This document shows positions 27,194 through 35,533 of a stretch of 64,000 bases of DNA, piece after piece. How positions within the stretch are numbered: the first letter of the stretch is position 1; each line of letters opens with the position of its first letter. Position numbers and translations under genes: made by a program. The stretch lies in assembly GCA_003153505.1 (NCBI GenBank), contig PLZA01000044.1, positions 124,001-188,000 of the forward strand. Direction: 5' to 3'. The stretch comes from Candidatus Dormiibacterota bacterium. Its GTDB lineage: Bacteria > Chloroflexota > Dormibacteria > Aeolococcales > Aeolococcaceae. The notes under the pieces are model-generated. The model was given only the letters and a program-made list of their open reading frames with translations, was not told the origin of the DNA and searched no databases.

Positions 27194-27595
27194 TACAGCT
27201 GCGCAGTCAGATTGACGATGGACGCAGACACAGAGACAGCCCTCCCAGTAGCCAAGGCTCCAATGCAGCACTCCGTCGCAACGGAGTTTCAGTGCCGTCA
27301 TGCTAGGCACGCAAACGCCTGGTATGTGGTGATGGTGTAACAAGCGCTGCTGCACCTAAAGCAGGCTCGGCCAGTGCGACAGGGGAGCAGATGCTCGTGC
27401 ACTTCGCATCGATGCAAGCGGCTCAAATTACCGTGGGTTGACTGCCGGTGGTTCCCGCCGTGCATTCGACGCTGGCCAACATGCGAACGTGAGCGGGTCG
27501 ATCAGCCGATCTCCGCATCGTGTAGCGAACCGTGCGATCGCGTGGCGTTCCTCGGACGACTCATCATCATCCATTCCATTCGTGTGGAGGTGTAG
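27194..27595. other. Divergent intergenic region
   Basis: About 400 bases between the two divergent exported-protein genes. It presumably holds their promoters, but no clear -35/-10 pair or repeat was found. Confidence 0.3.
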
Positions 27596-28273
27596 ATGAC
27601 CCGTGTTTCCGATTCGACGCCCAGAGCTGTGCGTCGCGCGACCACGCGCCTACCTTTCCATCGAACGCCTGCGAGGGCGCTCGTAGACCTCACATGTATC
27701 CTGCTCCTCCCCTTGGTGCTCGCCGGCTGCGCGAGGAGCGGTTCGCACGCCAACCTAAGCCGGCCGAGCAGTTCGCTGTTCATATCGACCCCATTACCGG
27801 ACCCGACGCCGACCCCAGTGGCGGCGCACACCGTCCCGGTACCAACGTGCTGCACGGCTTCAACCCCGACGAGCTGGAGCACACCGACGCTCATTGCCAA
27901 TGGTATCTACGGCGCCGCCGATCCCACCAACAGATTGGCGGCGACCTGGCAGGTGATCGGTTCGGCACGGAGTTGCCCGCTGGAGCCGGCCGCAATGCTC
28001 GGAAGCCTCGTTTCTCCAACCCAGCTCTCCGGCGATGTCATCACTGCCGTTGATGCGATCACCGTGAACGGCAAGCATGCCACCGTCTACGTGACCGTCC
28101 CCAGCACCGGGGTACCGCGCGGCTATCAGTATCTGAACGCCGACGTGGTTGTCGGAACCATGTGCGTCGATCTCGGCGGCGCGGAATACGGGGTTGCGAA
28201 TGCCTCGAATGTGCATGCGCTGCTCCAGATCCTCGCCACTACGCGTCCCGTCACGTCCCCGGAGCGTCCGTAA
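27596..28273 (+). CDS. Putative lipoprotein of unknown function
   Basis: A 225-residue exported protein. A long basic N-terminus precedes a hydrophobic segment LTCILLLPLVLAGC with a perfect lipobox ending at a cysteine near residue 46. A Pro/Ser/Thr linker follows (PLPDPTPTPVAAHTVPVP). The folded part is about 130 residues (TWQVIGSARSCPLEP, DVITAVDAITVNGKHATVYVTVPS, VVVGTMCVDLGGAEYGV). ATG 27596 has GGAGG 7 nt upstream. No family is recognised. It stands alone between a frameshifted secreted gene and a dead oxidoreductase. Confidence 0.72.
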   Translation: MTRVSDSTPRAVRRATTRLPFHRTPARALVDLTCILLLPLVLAGCARSGSHANLSRPSSSLFISTPLPDPTPTPVAAHTVPVPTCCTASTPTSWSTPTLIANGIYGAADPTNRLAATWQVIGSARSCPLEPAAMLGSLVSPTQLSGDVITAVDAITVNGKHATVYVTVPSTGVPRGYQYLNADVVVGTMCVDLGGAEYGVANASNVHALLQILATTRPVTSPERP

Positions 28274-28320
28274 AACTTCGACGCTGCTCGGCTCACACGG
28301 TTACGCCTCCACAGCTGATC

Positions 28321-28682
28321 GACGTCGATGTCAGCTGGAAGAGAACCGAGGTTGCGTGTTTCGACCGCGTTGTACTCGGCAAGGGAGCCGTTGCGAGTCC
28401 AGGGAGTCATGCCGAACACGCGCTGACCGACGGTCAGGCCGGTGGTTCCGTGCCCCAGTTCGACGACGACTCCCGACAGCTCGTGGCCAGGCAGGCTCGG
28501 CGTCCGGTCGTGGCCATCCCGGTCGGTCCACGTCGACGGCCACTCCAGCTCGCCTGGGGTGAACCCCGCGGCATGCACCCGCACGATGACGTCGTTCTGA
28601 GTGGCGTCGGGGTAGAGATTTCCGTCAAAGAGTGTCCGCCGACACCCGCGGCGCGATCTCGAAGGGTGATGGCTTGCGTGAC
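28321..28682 (-). pseudogene. NAD(P)-dependent alcohol dehydrogenase/quinone oxidoreductase remnant
   Basis: The N-terminal GroES-like domain of a medium-chain oxidoreductase is readable: QAITLRDRAAGVGGHSLTEIS in one frame, then after a one-base shift near 28.61 kb DVIVRVHAAGFTPGELEWPS, RTPSLPGHELSGVVVELG and LTVGQRVFGMTPW. It stops at LPADIDVDQL near 28321, where the Rossmann domain should follow but unrelated DNA begins. A frameshift plus truncation mark it as dead, probably cut by IS activity. Confidence 0.75.
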
Positions 28683-28936
28683 ACCTCCTTCGGCGTCGGG
28701 ATTGTTGAAGCTTGCCGGCGGGATCGAGGCCGAGATCGGGTGATTATCCGGTCGCCTCATGCCTCCGCGCAATTTTCCATTCCGGCCTGACCACCGATTG
28801 TGATCCCGCGTTAGACAGGAGACTGGCGACGAGTGGACATGCGTTCACTTGCGACTGAACTCTCGGCGCTCAGTTGCGAACCCGCGCACTTGGTCGGCCG
28901 ACCAGGATTTCGCCCGGGCGTTTCGCTGAGGATGTA

Positions 28937-30160
28937 TTAGATCCCATAAGTTCTTGTCAAGCTGATCCGGCCGCTGCCATGCGCCGGGTCGAAATCCTTG
29001 CCGCCGCGCCACACGCCCCAGACGATGGCCAGTGCTTTGCTCATGTAGTGACCAAGGGCGTTCATCGCTGACTTGCCCGCGGCCCGCTTGCGAGCGTAGT
29101 GGGCGCGGAGGATCGGGTTGTGCTGCACGCCGACCACGGCCATCCGGTATGCGGCCGCGCGAAGGTAGGCGTTGCCGGTCTTGGCCATGGTCCAACTCGT
29201 CTCCGGGTTCGCACCTTTCTTCCCTGAGCTCTGCTCCTTGGGATGCACCCCCGCGTAGGCGAGTAACTGGTCGACATCGGTGAAGCGCCAGATGTCACCG
29301 ATCTCGGCCATGAGCGTGGCCGCGGTGGAGGGACCCACCCCGGGGATGGAGAGCAGCCGCTGCGACACTTCGCCATCGAGCAGGGAGGCGATCCGGGTGT
29401 CAGCGCTGGCGATCTGCTGGTCGAGCAGGTCGTGCTGGGCGATCAGCAGGCGCATCTCGAACCCCACTTGCTGCTCGAGTTCCGGCGCCGCCACCGAGGT
29501 CTGAGCCAGCTGCTTGAGCTGGCCGGCCTTGAGCGGTCCGATCGCACGGCCACCACTGCCCGGACGCTTGAGCCGACCCAGGCGGTCCTGGTGCATGCGC
29601 GCCACTGCTGCTGCGGTCGGCGCGTGGCGAAGCACCGCCAGGGCGCTGACGCAGGTGGGGTCGTCCCAGACGTCGCGCAGCTCGGGAAAGCCGATGTCCA
29701 CCAACCGCTGAATGCGCTGGCAGACCTGTGCCTGCTCACGCACCAGGCGCATCGCAAACCGCGCCGCCTCCTTGAGCTCGGCCCCCACCAGGGGCTCGCT
29801 GATCCGCGGCTGGTCGTGCGTTCCCAACGCCGCCAGTGTGCGCGCGTCAGCCGGGTCGCTCTTGCTCCGCTGCAGCCGGCTCTTGGCGAAGTACTTGGCC
29901 TGCAACGGATTCACCACCGCCACCGGATACCCCTGCCGGCGCAGATGACTGGCCAGATTGAACCAGTAATGGCCGCTCGACTCCATCACCACCACGTCGA
30001 TCGGCGCTCCCTGCTGCACCATCCACGCGTCTAGTGCAGCGAAGCCGCCGCGCTGGGTCGTGATGTTGAGCACCTTCCGCTCCGCCTCGCGCTCACCCTG
30101 GCGACACACCGCCGCCGCGCACTTGTATGCCCCTACGTCGATTCCCACCGCCAGACTCAT
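28937..30160 (-). CDS. IS110-family transposase, full length
   Basis: The 407-residue DEDD transposase starts at ATG 30160 (GGAGGTGCGT upstream). The RuvC-like domain has GIDVGAYK, VVVMESSGHYWFNLASHL and KSDPADARTLAAL. A coiled middle region and a C-terminal Transposase_20 domain follow (LLSIPGVGPSTAATLMAEIGDIWRF, LAYAGVHPKEQSSGKKG). IS110 elements encode a bridge RNA next to the transposase that guides recombination between target and donor. The flanks on both sides (28773-28936 and 30161-30300) could hold it but were not resolved. No terminal inverted repeat is expected for this family. Confidence 0.93.
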   Translation of the reverse strand: MSLAVGIDVGAYKCAAAVCRQGEREAERKVLNITTQRGGFAALDAWMVQQGAPIDVVVMESSGHYWFNLASHLRRQGYPVAVVNPLQAKYFAKSRLQRSKSDPADARTLAALGTHDQPRISEPLVGAELKEAARFAMRLVREQAQVCQRIQRLVDIGFPELRDVWDDPTCVSALAVLRHAPTAAAVARMHQDRLGRLKRPGSGGRAIGPLKAGQLKQLAQTSVAAPELEQQVGFEMRLLIAQHDLLDQQIASADTRIASLLDGEVSQRLLSIPGVGPSTAATLMAEIGDIWRFTDVDQLLAYAGVHPKEQSSGKKGANPETSWTMAKTGNAYLRAAAYRMAVVGVQHNPILRAHYARKRAAGKSAMNALGHYMSKALAIVWGVWRGGKDFDPAHGSGRISLTRTYGI

Positions 30161-30645
30161 ACGCACCTCCTGTGTCGGGTTGCGACCTCAGGGGTCCTCG
30201 CCTCGCTTCGCCACCGCGTGGGCTGATGCTCCATCACCGGTCATGCCGTCGGATCCCAATCACCGCTCGAAGACGAAGCACGAGGGCCGGTCACTAATAC
30301 CATCGGTCGCGGCCGGATAGCGAAGCGCCGGTCTCCCCGTCAAGGTCAGTTTCCGTGCGATTCTGACCCCGCCAGGAGATATATCAGCGATATACGAGGT
30401 TGTCGAGGTTGGTGTCCCGCGGTGCCCCAGAGCAGAACGCCATGGTCGTCGGTCCACACATGACGGCGGAATGGTGGGCGGCACGACGAGGTCACGCTCG
30501 CGCGGCCGAGGTCGGCGGGCTTCAGAACGTACTGCGCAGCCAGGGAGCTGAGCGCGTTTATGTGACCGACAGCCACTTTTCGCGCGCGGCACTCGAGGCC
30601 GACAGGGTATGAGGAACGGGGCCGGTCTCCCGGCCCCATTCTCAG
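30161..30645. other. IS110 flank and intergenic region before SSB
   Basis: About 485 bases. The part next to the transposase start may hold the IS110 noncoding (bridge RNA) region. Open frames at 30346-30639 (minus) and 30400-30612 (plus) have no ribosome site or recognisable content. Confidence 0.3.
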
Positions 30646-31038
30646 CTAGGCCTCGGCCTCGCCGGTGGGTGCGGGTCCGAGCAACTGGAAGCTCTCGACC
30701 ACGAGGTCGAGCTGCTTGACGCGGTGCCCCTCAACGTCGCGGATCCTCGAGGTGATGCGCCCCTCGACGTGAATCTCGCGACCCTTGCGGCCGTACTGGC
30801 CGATGATCTCGGCGGCCTTCTCCCACGCCACCACATCGTGGAACTCGGCGAAGCCGTTGACGTTGGTGGCGATGCCCAGGTTGACGACGGCCTTGCCGCT
30901 CTGGGTAAACCGCTGCTCCGGGTCGGCCGTCATCCGTCCGAGGATGCGGAAGTGGTTGATCCCGTACGACCGGGACTTCGCCGGGGTGTCGGTGACGTCG
31001 CCGTCGACGTCGGCTGCGAGGTCGGGCTTCCGGGCCAT
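30646..31038 (-). CDS. ssb: Single-stranded DNA-binding protein (element-encoded)
   Basis: A 130-residue SSB with the OB-fold order NHFRILGRMTADPEQRFTQSGKAVVNLGIATN, FHDVVAWEKAAEIIGQYGRKGREIHVEGRITS and KQLDLVVESFQLLG. The start ATG 31038 is chosen over an upstream open extension because GGAGGACACATGC precedes it. The C-terminus ends in an acidic GEAEA instead of the DDDIPF tip of housekeeping SSBs, common for plasmid copies. It would coat transferred strands on entry. A hairpin leader and an ATCAACC-CACGGAGG context link its control to ParB, ardC and two other genes. Confidence 0.92.
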   Translation of the reverse strand: MARKPDLAADVDGDVTDTPAKSRSYGINHFRILGRMTADPEQRFTQSGKAVVNLGIATNVNGFAEFHDVVAWEKAAEIIGQYGRKGREIHVEGRITSRIRDVEGHRVKQLDLVVESFQLLGPAPTGEAEA

Positions 31039-31104
31039 GCATGTGTCCTCCGTGAGGTTGATCGCGTGGCTTTCGGGGAGCGGCGCGCACAAGGGCGGAG
31101 CGGA

Positions 31105-31138
31105 AACCCCTCGCCGCAGGCGACTCGTCTTGGGGGTT
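31105..31138 (-). promoter_or_regulatory. Leader hairpin before ssb
   Basis: AACCCC (31105-31110) pairs with GGGGTT (31133-31138); inside, TCGCC-GCA-GGCGA (31111-31123) makes a second perfect stem, 67-100 nt upstream of ATG 31038. It shares CTCGTCTTGGG and the GCCGCAGGCGA word with the JAMM leader, although the outer stem sequence differs. The rest of the 31039-31474 gap holds no gene. Confidence 0.65.
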
Positions 31139-31474
31139 GCAGTGAAGGCCGCGCGGTGCTCGAATGCCATGAGAGCGATCAACAGCTCACCGATAAGGGG
31201 GACACCTCGTGGTCGCGCGGAGGTTCGGCCTCGTGGTCGAGGGCAGCGGGTCGGTTAGAGCCATCTGTGGTACGAACGGCCCGGTGATCTAAATGCCCAA
31301 TGCGGCGAACGGATAAGGATGCGAATGTGCAGCCGCCGTGGGCCGCTGGTGGGGAATGCGCGGGAACGCGAGCATCCGAATGGTTGCAGTGGCTTGTGCG
31401 CTGACGCGAGTGCGGAGCCCTCGCTGAGCGGCGTGGGAGCGGCCACCGCGCGGCAGCCGCCCCCGGGCGGGTGG

Positions 31475-31921
31475 CTACGAAGCGCCCACGCGCTCAATGT
31501 CGGGGTTGGCGTTGGCGTCTTCCTCGCCGACGGTGATGTCCTGCTCACGAATCACGTCGAGCTCCAACTCCGTGGGCTGGTACCCCAGTCCCGTCAGGTA
31601 GCGGAAATGCTCGGCGACGAGTGCGCGCTGGTCGGGCGAGATGTACTCCCGTCCCGAGTAGACCTCGGCGCGCCCCATGGCCACGGCGAGCGCCACCTGA
31701 GCCAGCTCTCCCGGGTTTGCGGCCACTCGAGCGGTGAGCGACCGCGCATGGCCGTGATACCCGTCACTGCCGCCGGTATGGCCGAGCAGCTCGCAGGCCA
31801 CCGATGCAACCGCCTCGTCCACATCGAGCACCGAGATGCGCCGTGCGTGGTGGTTCGCAGCAGCAGTGTCTTCGACGCTCTGCAGGTGCCGCGTGAGCAA
31901 CGCACGGCGTTCTGCGAGCGC
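31475..31921 (-). pseudogene. C-terminal continuation of the ParB-like gene after an in-frame TGA
   Basis: The codons directly after the ParB stop continue in the same frame without interruption to 31475 (ALAERRALLTRHLQSVEDTAAANHH, VLDVDEAVASVACELLGHTGG, QVALAVAMGRAEVYSGREYISPDQR). The helix running up to the stop (AERAAKRSERQAQR) continues smoothly after it. The TGA is therefore most simply a CGA-to-TGA nonsense change in a protein of about 457 residues. An internal TTG (31900) could start a separate 141-residue product, but no ribosome site is seen. Confidence 0.65.
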
Positions 31922-32848
31922 TCACCGCTGCGCCTGACGCTCGCTGCGTTTGGCAGCACGCTCGGCCTTCGCATCGGCGGGGGCCTGGATGCCCGGCACG
32001 ACTCCGACATGACGCTGCACGTCGATGCACACGAAGACGATGTCTCCGGTGTGCTCCTCGATGTATGCCGCGTGGCACGCCTCCCGGGCGTGCTTCGCCT
32101 GCGTGAGTGGGATGCATCCCCAGCCGTTGCCCAGGCGCCGCACTCTCGCGCGCGGCGAGAAGCTCTCGCGCGGACGTTCGATGATGGGAACGCCGCGCTG
32201 CTCGAGCTCCACTCGGCTCGACTCAGTCTTGCGGTCCAGCTCACGCGCGTGCAGCTCGTGCTGCACCGCGGAGGTGAGGCTCGATCCGTCGCGGGTGTTG
32301 TGCAGCGCACGGGTGAGCCTTTCCGGGGTGTCGGCGAGCTGCGTGAGCAACAGCGCCGTCTGGTAGTCGATCGCCCCGCCGGCAAGTTCGCGACGCACCT
32401 TCCTGGGGAGGCTCAGCAGGGACGTGTGGTCGCTGACCTGTTGTGCCGACGTCCCGGCGAGGGCGGCAACCTCTTCACTCGCGATGCCGAGATCGAGCAG
32501 CTCCTGATAGGCGGCGGCGGCCTCAAGCGGCTCCAGATCCTTGCGGTTCAGGTTCTCCATAGCCATCGCCTTGCGACTCTCGACGTCGGCGTAGCCGCGC
32601 ACCACCGCCGGGACGGTGCTCAGTCCGGCGAGTCTCGCGGCGGCGAGGCGTCGCTGCCCGGCGACGAGCTCGTAGCCCCCGGCGTCGCGCTGACGCACGG
32701 TGATTGGCTGCACCAACCCGATGGTGCGGATGGACTCGGCGAGCCCATTGAGATCGCCGAGATCCTGGCGATGGTTACCGGGCGGGATGGTGATGTCGTC
32801 GAGGGACACCTCGATCAGCTCGGCGATCTGGACGTGCGACGCGCTCAT
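31922..32848 (-). CDS. parB: ParB/Spo0J-family protein, truncated by an in-frame TGA
   Basis: The 308-residue product has the ParB N-terminal nuclease-like/CTPase domain (SLDDITIPPGNHRQDLGDLNGLAESIRTIGLVQPITV, GYELVAGQRRLAAARLAGL, ENLNRKDLEPLEAAAAYQELL) and a helix-turn-helix (ASEEVAALAGTSAQQVSDHTSLLSLP). The GERR-type motif is GQRR. Such proteins load on DNA for segregation or act as KorB-like regulators. No ParA gene is adjacent; the only one lies 17 kb away with its own RHH partner, so a regulatory role is as likely. ATG 32848 follows GGAGGAGATGCC. The same frame continues after the TGA to 31475. Confidence 0.85.
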   Translation of the reverse strand: MSASHVQIAELIEVSLDDITIPPGNHRQDLGDLNGLAESIRTIGLVQPITVRQRDAGGYELVAGQRRLAAARLAGLSTVPAVVRGYADVESRKAMAMENLNRKDLEPLEAAAAYQELLDLGIASEEVAALAGTSAQQVSDHTSLLSLPRKVRRELAGGAIDYQTALLLTQLADTPERLTRALHNTRDGSSLTSAVQHELHARELDRKTESSRVELEQRGVPIIERPRESFSPRARVRRLGNGWGCIPLTQAKHAREACHAAYIEEHTGDIVFVCIDVQRHVGVVPGIQAPADAKAERAAKRSERQAQR

Positions 32849-32904
32849 GGCATCTCCTCCGGTGGGGTTGATCCGACGCCCACCCGCAAGGCGCGCCGCG
32901 AGCG

Positions 32905-32950
32905 CGCGGCAAGGCCGAGCCGCAGGCGAGCATCAGGCAGCCTTGCCGCG
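32905..32950 (-). promoter_or_regulatory. Leader hairpin before parB
   Basis: CGCGGCAAGGC (32905-32915) pairs perfectly over 11 bp with GCCTTGCCGCG (32940-32950), 57-102 nt upstream of ATG 32848. The loop carries GAGCCGCAGGCGAG, the word also found in the JAMM leader. The following ribosome context is ATCAACCCCACCGGAGGAG. Confidence 0.65.
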
Positions 32951-33307
32951 ACCGAGCGAGCGGCGCAGCCAGGGTCCGGGGTGGCGGATCCTCACCGGAG
33001 GTCGATGCACCGCCCGCCTCATGCAGGAAAAGTGAGACCCCCGGCGCGGCCAGGGGTCTCGTCAGGAAGGGATTTGGGTTTCGAGATATCGGCACCTGCG
33101 CACGCCGGGGCCGGCCGCCATTACTGCGCGATGTTGCGGAATGGTACGTCAGCAGTGATCGTTCTTGTTCGAGCGAACATCAAGTGCGTAGGCCATCGGT
33201 GCGCTCTTCACGCCGGCGCAGCGGTCGGCCATCGGAGGCATAACCGAGTTGCCGAGTCTGGAGACCGCGGCGCTCGCCGGCGGAAGCCCTTGAGTTGCTC
33301 TGTGCGG
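32951..33307. other. Intergenic region upstream of parB
   Basis: About 360 bases with no supported gene. It contains the palindrome TGTTCG-AG-CGAACA (33166-33179), a possible operator for a dimeric regulator; its owner is unknown. Confidence 0.35.
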
Positions 33308-34615
33308 CTACGGCAGCAGGATGATTCCGCTTCCGTCGCTGAGTCGCCGGGTGATAGCGTCGTCGCGGTCGGTGTCGGCCACGTGGATGGCGATCCGTCC
33401 GTCGCGCATGCGGAGGTCCGCGGTGAGCCTCGACGCGAGCACAGCAACGAGCGCGGGGCTGGGCGCGGCAGCCCCGGTGAAGCGGCCCGGGAATGGTGGT
33501 GCAGCGACAGCATCGGCGGCGCTCGGGTATCCCTCGTCGAACGCCGCCGGGGTCACGCGGTGCGCGGGGTCGCCGAGCAGCAGCGCGATCACACCCGCCA
33601 GACCATCGATGCGGGTCGCGAAGGGCTGCGGTGCATCGAGGAGATCGCGCTCGTGCTCCAGGCCACGGATGACGTCGCGCGCCCTGTCGGCGGTGCCCTC
33701 CGGGGGGATGGCGATCCACACGGTGCCCTCATCGGCACGGGCGCGCGCGCTTCGGGCGCGCTGGATGACCCCTGGGGAACTCGACGCCGCATCCACCAGC
33801 CGGCTCCAGCGCTCGGGGAGCCGCGACCCCGGAGGCAACTGGGTCTCCTCGTCCCATGCCGGCGATGCCGCATCGACGACGCCATCGCGGATCGCCGCCA
33901 GGGGAAGCTGCGGTCGCGGCGATGGGTCGACCGACAGGATGGCGGCCACCCGGCCGACTCCGTCGAAGGCGGGGGAGAGGGAGACGCCGCCGAGCGCGTC
34001 CATGGCCAGCCTGACGAAGCCGAGTCCCCAGCGGTCGCGGTCGGCCTGATGGCGCGCGGTGCTGATGCCCTGGGGCGGAAGCTCGCCGTGCCAGCGGACG
34101 CGAAACATCGGTCCGGGATCGATGTCGATGGTGACCGCGGTCGCGTCGTCGTGGCGGCGGGCGTTGATCACCAACTGGAGCAACGCCAGCGCCAGCACCG
34201 GCGCATCCGGAACCGCCCCGGGGGTGTGCGCGCCGATGGTGACGCCGTGGGCGCTGACCGTCGACAGCAGTGCCGCGAGGTTGTCAAGGACATCAGCGGT
34301 GCTGCCCCCGTGCAGGTCGGGGATCCCGGCTACTAGCGCAACGCTGCTTGCCAGCGCACCGAGGCGGAGCTTTTGTGCGCCCGCGCATGCCTGGGCACCC
34401 TCGCGCATCGCGGCCACCAGCTCGGTCAGCAGTACAGCGATGTCGGCATCCTGCTCGTCGCATCCGACGGCGAGCGACGCGGCGGGCAGGCGGTAGACGA
34501 CGGTCCCGGGGCCACCCCCGGCCCACTCCGCAGAGCTGGCGAGCAGCGCCCCGTCACGGTCGAAGAGCGCCACCGGAAGGGGCAGCGCGGCGACGTCAGC
34601 GGCGCTGAGCCGCAC
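33308..34615 (-). CDS. Atypical histidine-kinase-like ATPase
   Basis: The 435-residue product starts at GTG 34615, overlapping the end of the response-regulator gene by about 20 bases; the frame is open further upstream but is there only a shadow. The middle has a GHKL-type ATPase signature: LALALLQLVINARRHDDATAV (N box) and DRWGLGFVRLAMDALGGVSLS (G box). No H-box/DHp helix pair with a phosphorylatable histidine is visible, and no sensor or membrane segment. About 180 residues of unknown fold follow, ending in a TDRDDAITRRLSDGSGIILLP segment. It likely works with the adjacent regulator, perhaps without classical phosphotransfer. Confidence 0.65.
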   Translation of the reverse strand: MRLSAADVAALPLPVALFDRDGALLASSAEWAGGGPGTVVYRLPAASLAVGCDEQDADIAVLLTELVAAMREGAQACAGAQKLRLGALASSVALVAGIPDLHGGSTADVLDNLAALLSTVSAHGVTIGAHTPGAVPDAPVLALALLQLVINARRHDDATAVTIDIDPGPMFRVRWHGELPPQGISTARHQADRDRWGLGFVRLAMDALGGVSLSPAFDGVGRVAAILSVDPSPRPQLPLAAIRDGVVDAASPAWDEETQLPPGSRLPERWSRLVDAASSSPGVIQRARSARARADEGTVWIAIPPEGTADRARDVIRGLEHERDLLDAPQPFATRIDGLAGVIALLLGDPAHRVTPAAFDEGYPSAADAVAAPPFPGRFTGAAAPSPALVAVLASRLTADLRMRDGRIAIHVADTDRDDAITRRLSDGSGIILLP

Positions 34616-35255
34616 GACCGGACCGCGTCCCGGTGACCTCGAGGTGATAGAAGCCGGCCCCTTCGGATTCCAGCGAGACCGTGGATTCAACGTCGCGCAG
34701 CCAGACCCCGAAGCGATACATGGCCATGTACGGCGTCGTGTGCCGCTTTGCCATGGTCGCTTGCGGATAGCCGCAGAGCAGCCGCACTCCCCACTTGTTC
34801 TGATAGCGGGTGCCGCTGGGGACGTGGACCACGGTGCCGCGATCGACCCGGAGATCACCCACCTTGCGCTGCAGGAGCTGGCGAACGCGTACGAGCAGGC
34901 TGGTGAGTCCCTGGTGCTTGTCGTGCGGGATCGCGCCCGGGTGCGCGACCGCGATCCGATTCTGCAAATCGAGGTCACTGCCTGCGCGCAGTGCGAAGAC
35001 GATGGTGAAGGTCTCGGGATGATCCCGGGCCAGGGTGCGAAGCACGTTCTCGGCGGTCCGCTCCGCATCCGGCGACAGGCGCATGTTCCAGTCGAGGATC
35101 GCCAGGACCGGGTCGTTGGCGCGGAGCAGGCGGATCGCCTGTTGCGGAGAGCGGGTTGCCAAGGTGTCGAGCCCGCAGGCCTGGGTGACGGTGACAATTT
35201 CCTCGAGTTCGGTCGGGTTGTCCTCGAGCACCAGGACATCGGCTCGCTGCGTCAC
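34596..35255 (-). CDS. Response regulator with unrecognised output domain
   Basis: The 219-residue protein has a receiver domain (residues 5-125) with acidic pair Glu11/Asp12 (VLVLEDN), phosphoacceptor Asp55 (LAILDWNM) and Lys113 (HDKHQ). The C-terminal part (about 130-219: LRVDRGTVVHVPSGTRYQNKWGVRLLCGYP in parts, MYRFGVWLRDVESTVSLE) is not an obvious winged-helix, LuxR or LytTR domain. GTG 35255 is the start. It lies between ParB and the transfer operon, transcribed away from the latter. It is a natural candidate for controlling the tandem-repeat promoters, but no direct evidence exists. Confidence 0.75.
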   Translation of the reverse strand: MTQRADVLVLEDNPTELEEIVTVTQACGLDTLATRSPQQAIRLLRANDPVLAILDWNMRLSPDAERTAENVLRTLARDHPETFTIVFALRAGSDLDLQNRIAVAHPGAIPHDKHQGLTSLLVRVRQLLQRKVGDLRVDRGTVVHVPSGTRYQNKWGVRLLCGYPQATMAKRHTTPYMAMYRFGVWLRDVESTVSLESEGAGFYHLEVTGTRSGRAAQRR

Positions 35256-35492
35256 CCCGGGATCATGACGGACGGAAGGCGAGAGCGCGCGACCTTAGAA
35301 CTGTAAGCGGATTGCAGACGGCCGCTCCTGACCACGTCTCCAGGCCGCGAGACGCCCCGCCGTCGCATGTTTCCAGGTCGATGTCGCTCGCCGCGCGTGC
35401 ACGAGATGAATCGACCCCGGTGGCCAAACTGCGGGAGCGCGCCAGTTCGGCACGGCTTGTCACATGGATAAGGGAGCTGTCGCGTCGAAAAC

Positions 35493-35526
35493 TGTAAGCG
35501 CTCTGTGAGCGAAATCCCCCTAGGGT
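35493..35526 (+). promoter_or_regulatory. Tandem-repeat promoter C (transfer operon)
   Basis: TGTAAGCG-CTC-TGTGAGCG (35493-35511) is followed by TAGGGT (35521-35526), 17 bp after the second repeat starts. ATG 35534 is at offset 42, exactly as for the relaxase. It drives a plus-strand operon reaching at least to 40.8 kb. Confidence 0.78.
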
Positions 35527-35533
35527 TTCGCTC

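Noticed and set aside
31922-31924. TGA recoded as a sense codon
   Set aside because: TGA ends many well-defined genes here, often in 4-nt overlaps, so a genome-wide code change is not possible.
33166-33179. SOS (LexA) box TGTTCG-AG-CGAACA
   Set aside because: The half-sites are in the wrong order for the GAAC-N4-GTTC type LexA box; kept only as an unassigned palindrome.
31319-34336. 1005-codon open frame on the plus strand
   Set aside because: It runs antisense across parB and the kinase-like gene; no domains or ribosome site, and both opposing genes are well supported.
34616-35239. N-terminal extension of the kinase-like frame
   Set aside because: This stretch is an out-of-frame reading of the response-regulator gene; the real start is near 34615.
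35302-35320. Fifth tandem-repeat operator TGTAAGCG-GAT-TGCAGACG
   Set aside because: Only 12 of 19 bases match and no -10 hexamer follows at the right distance; may be a decayed site.
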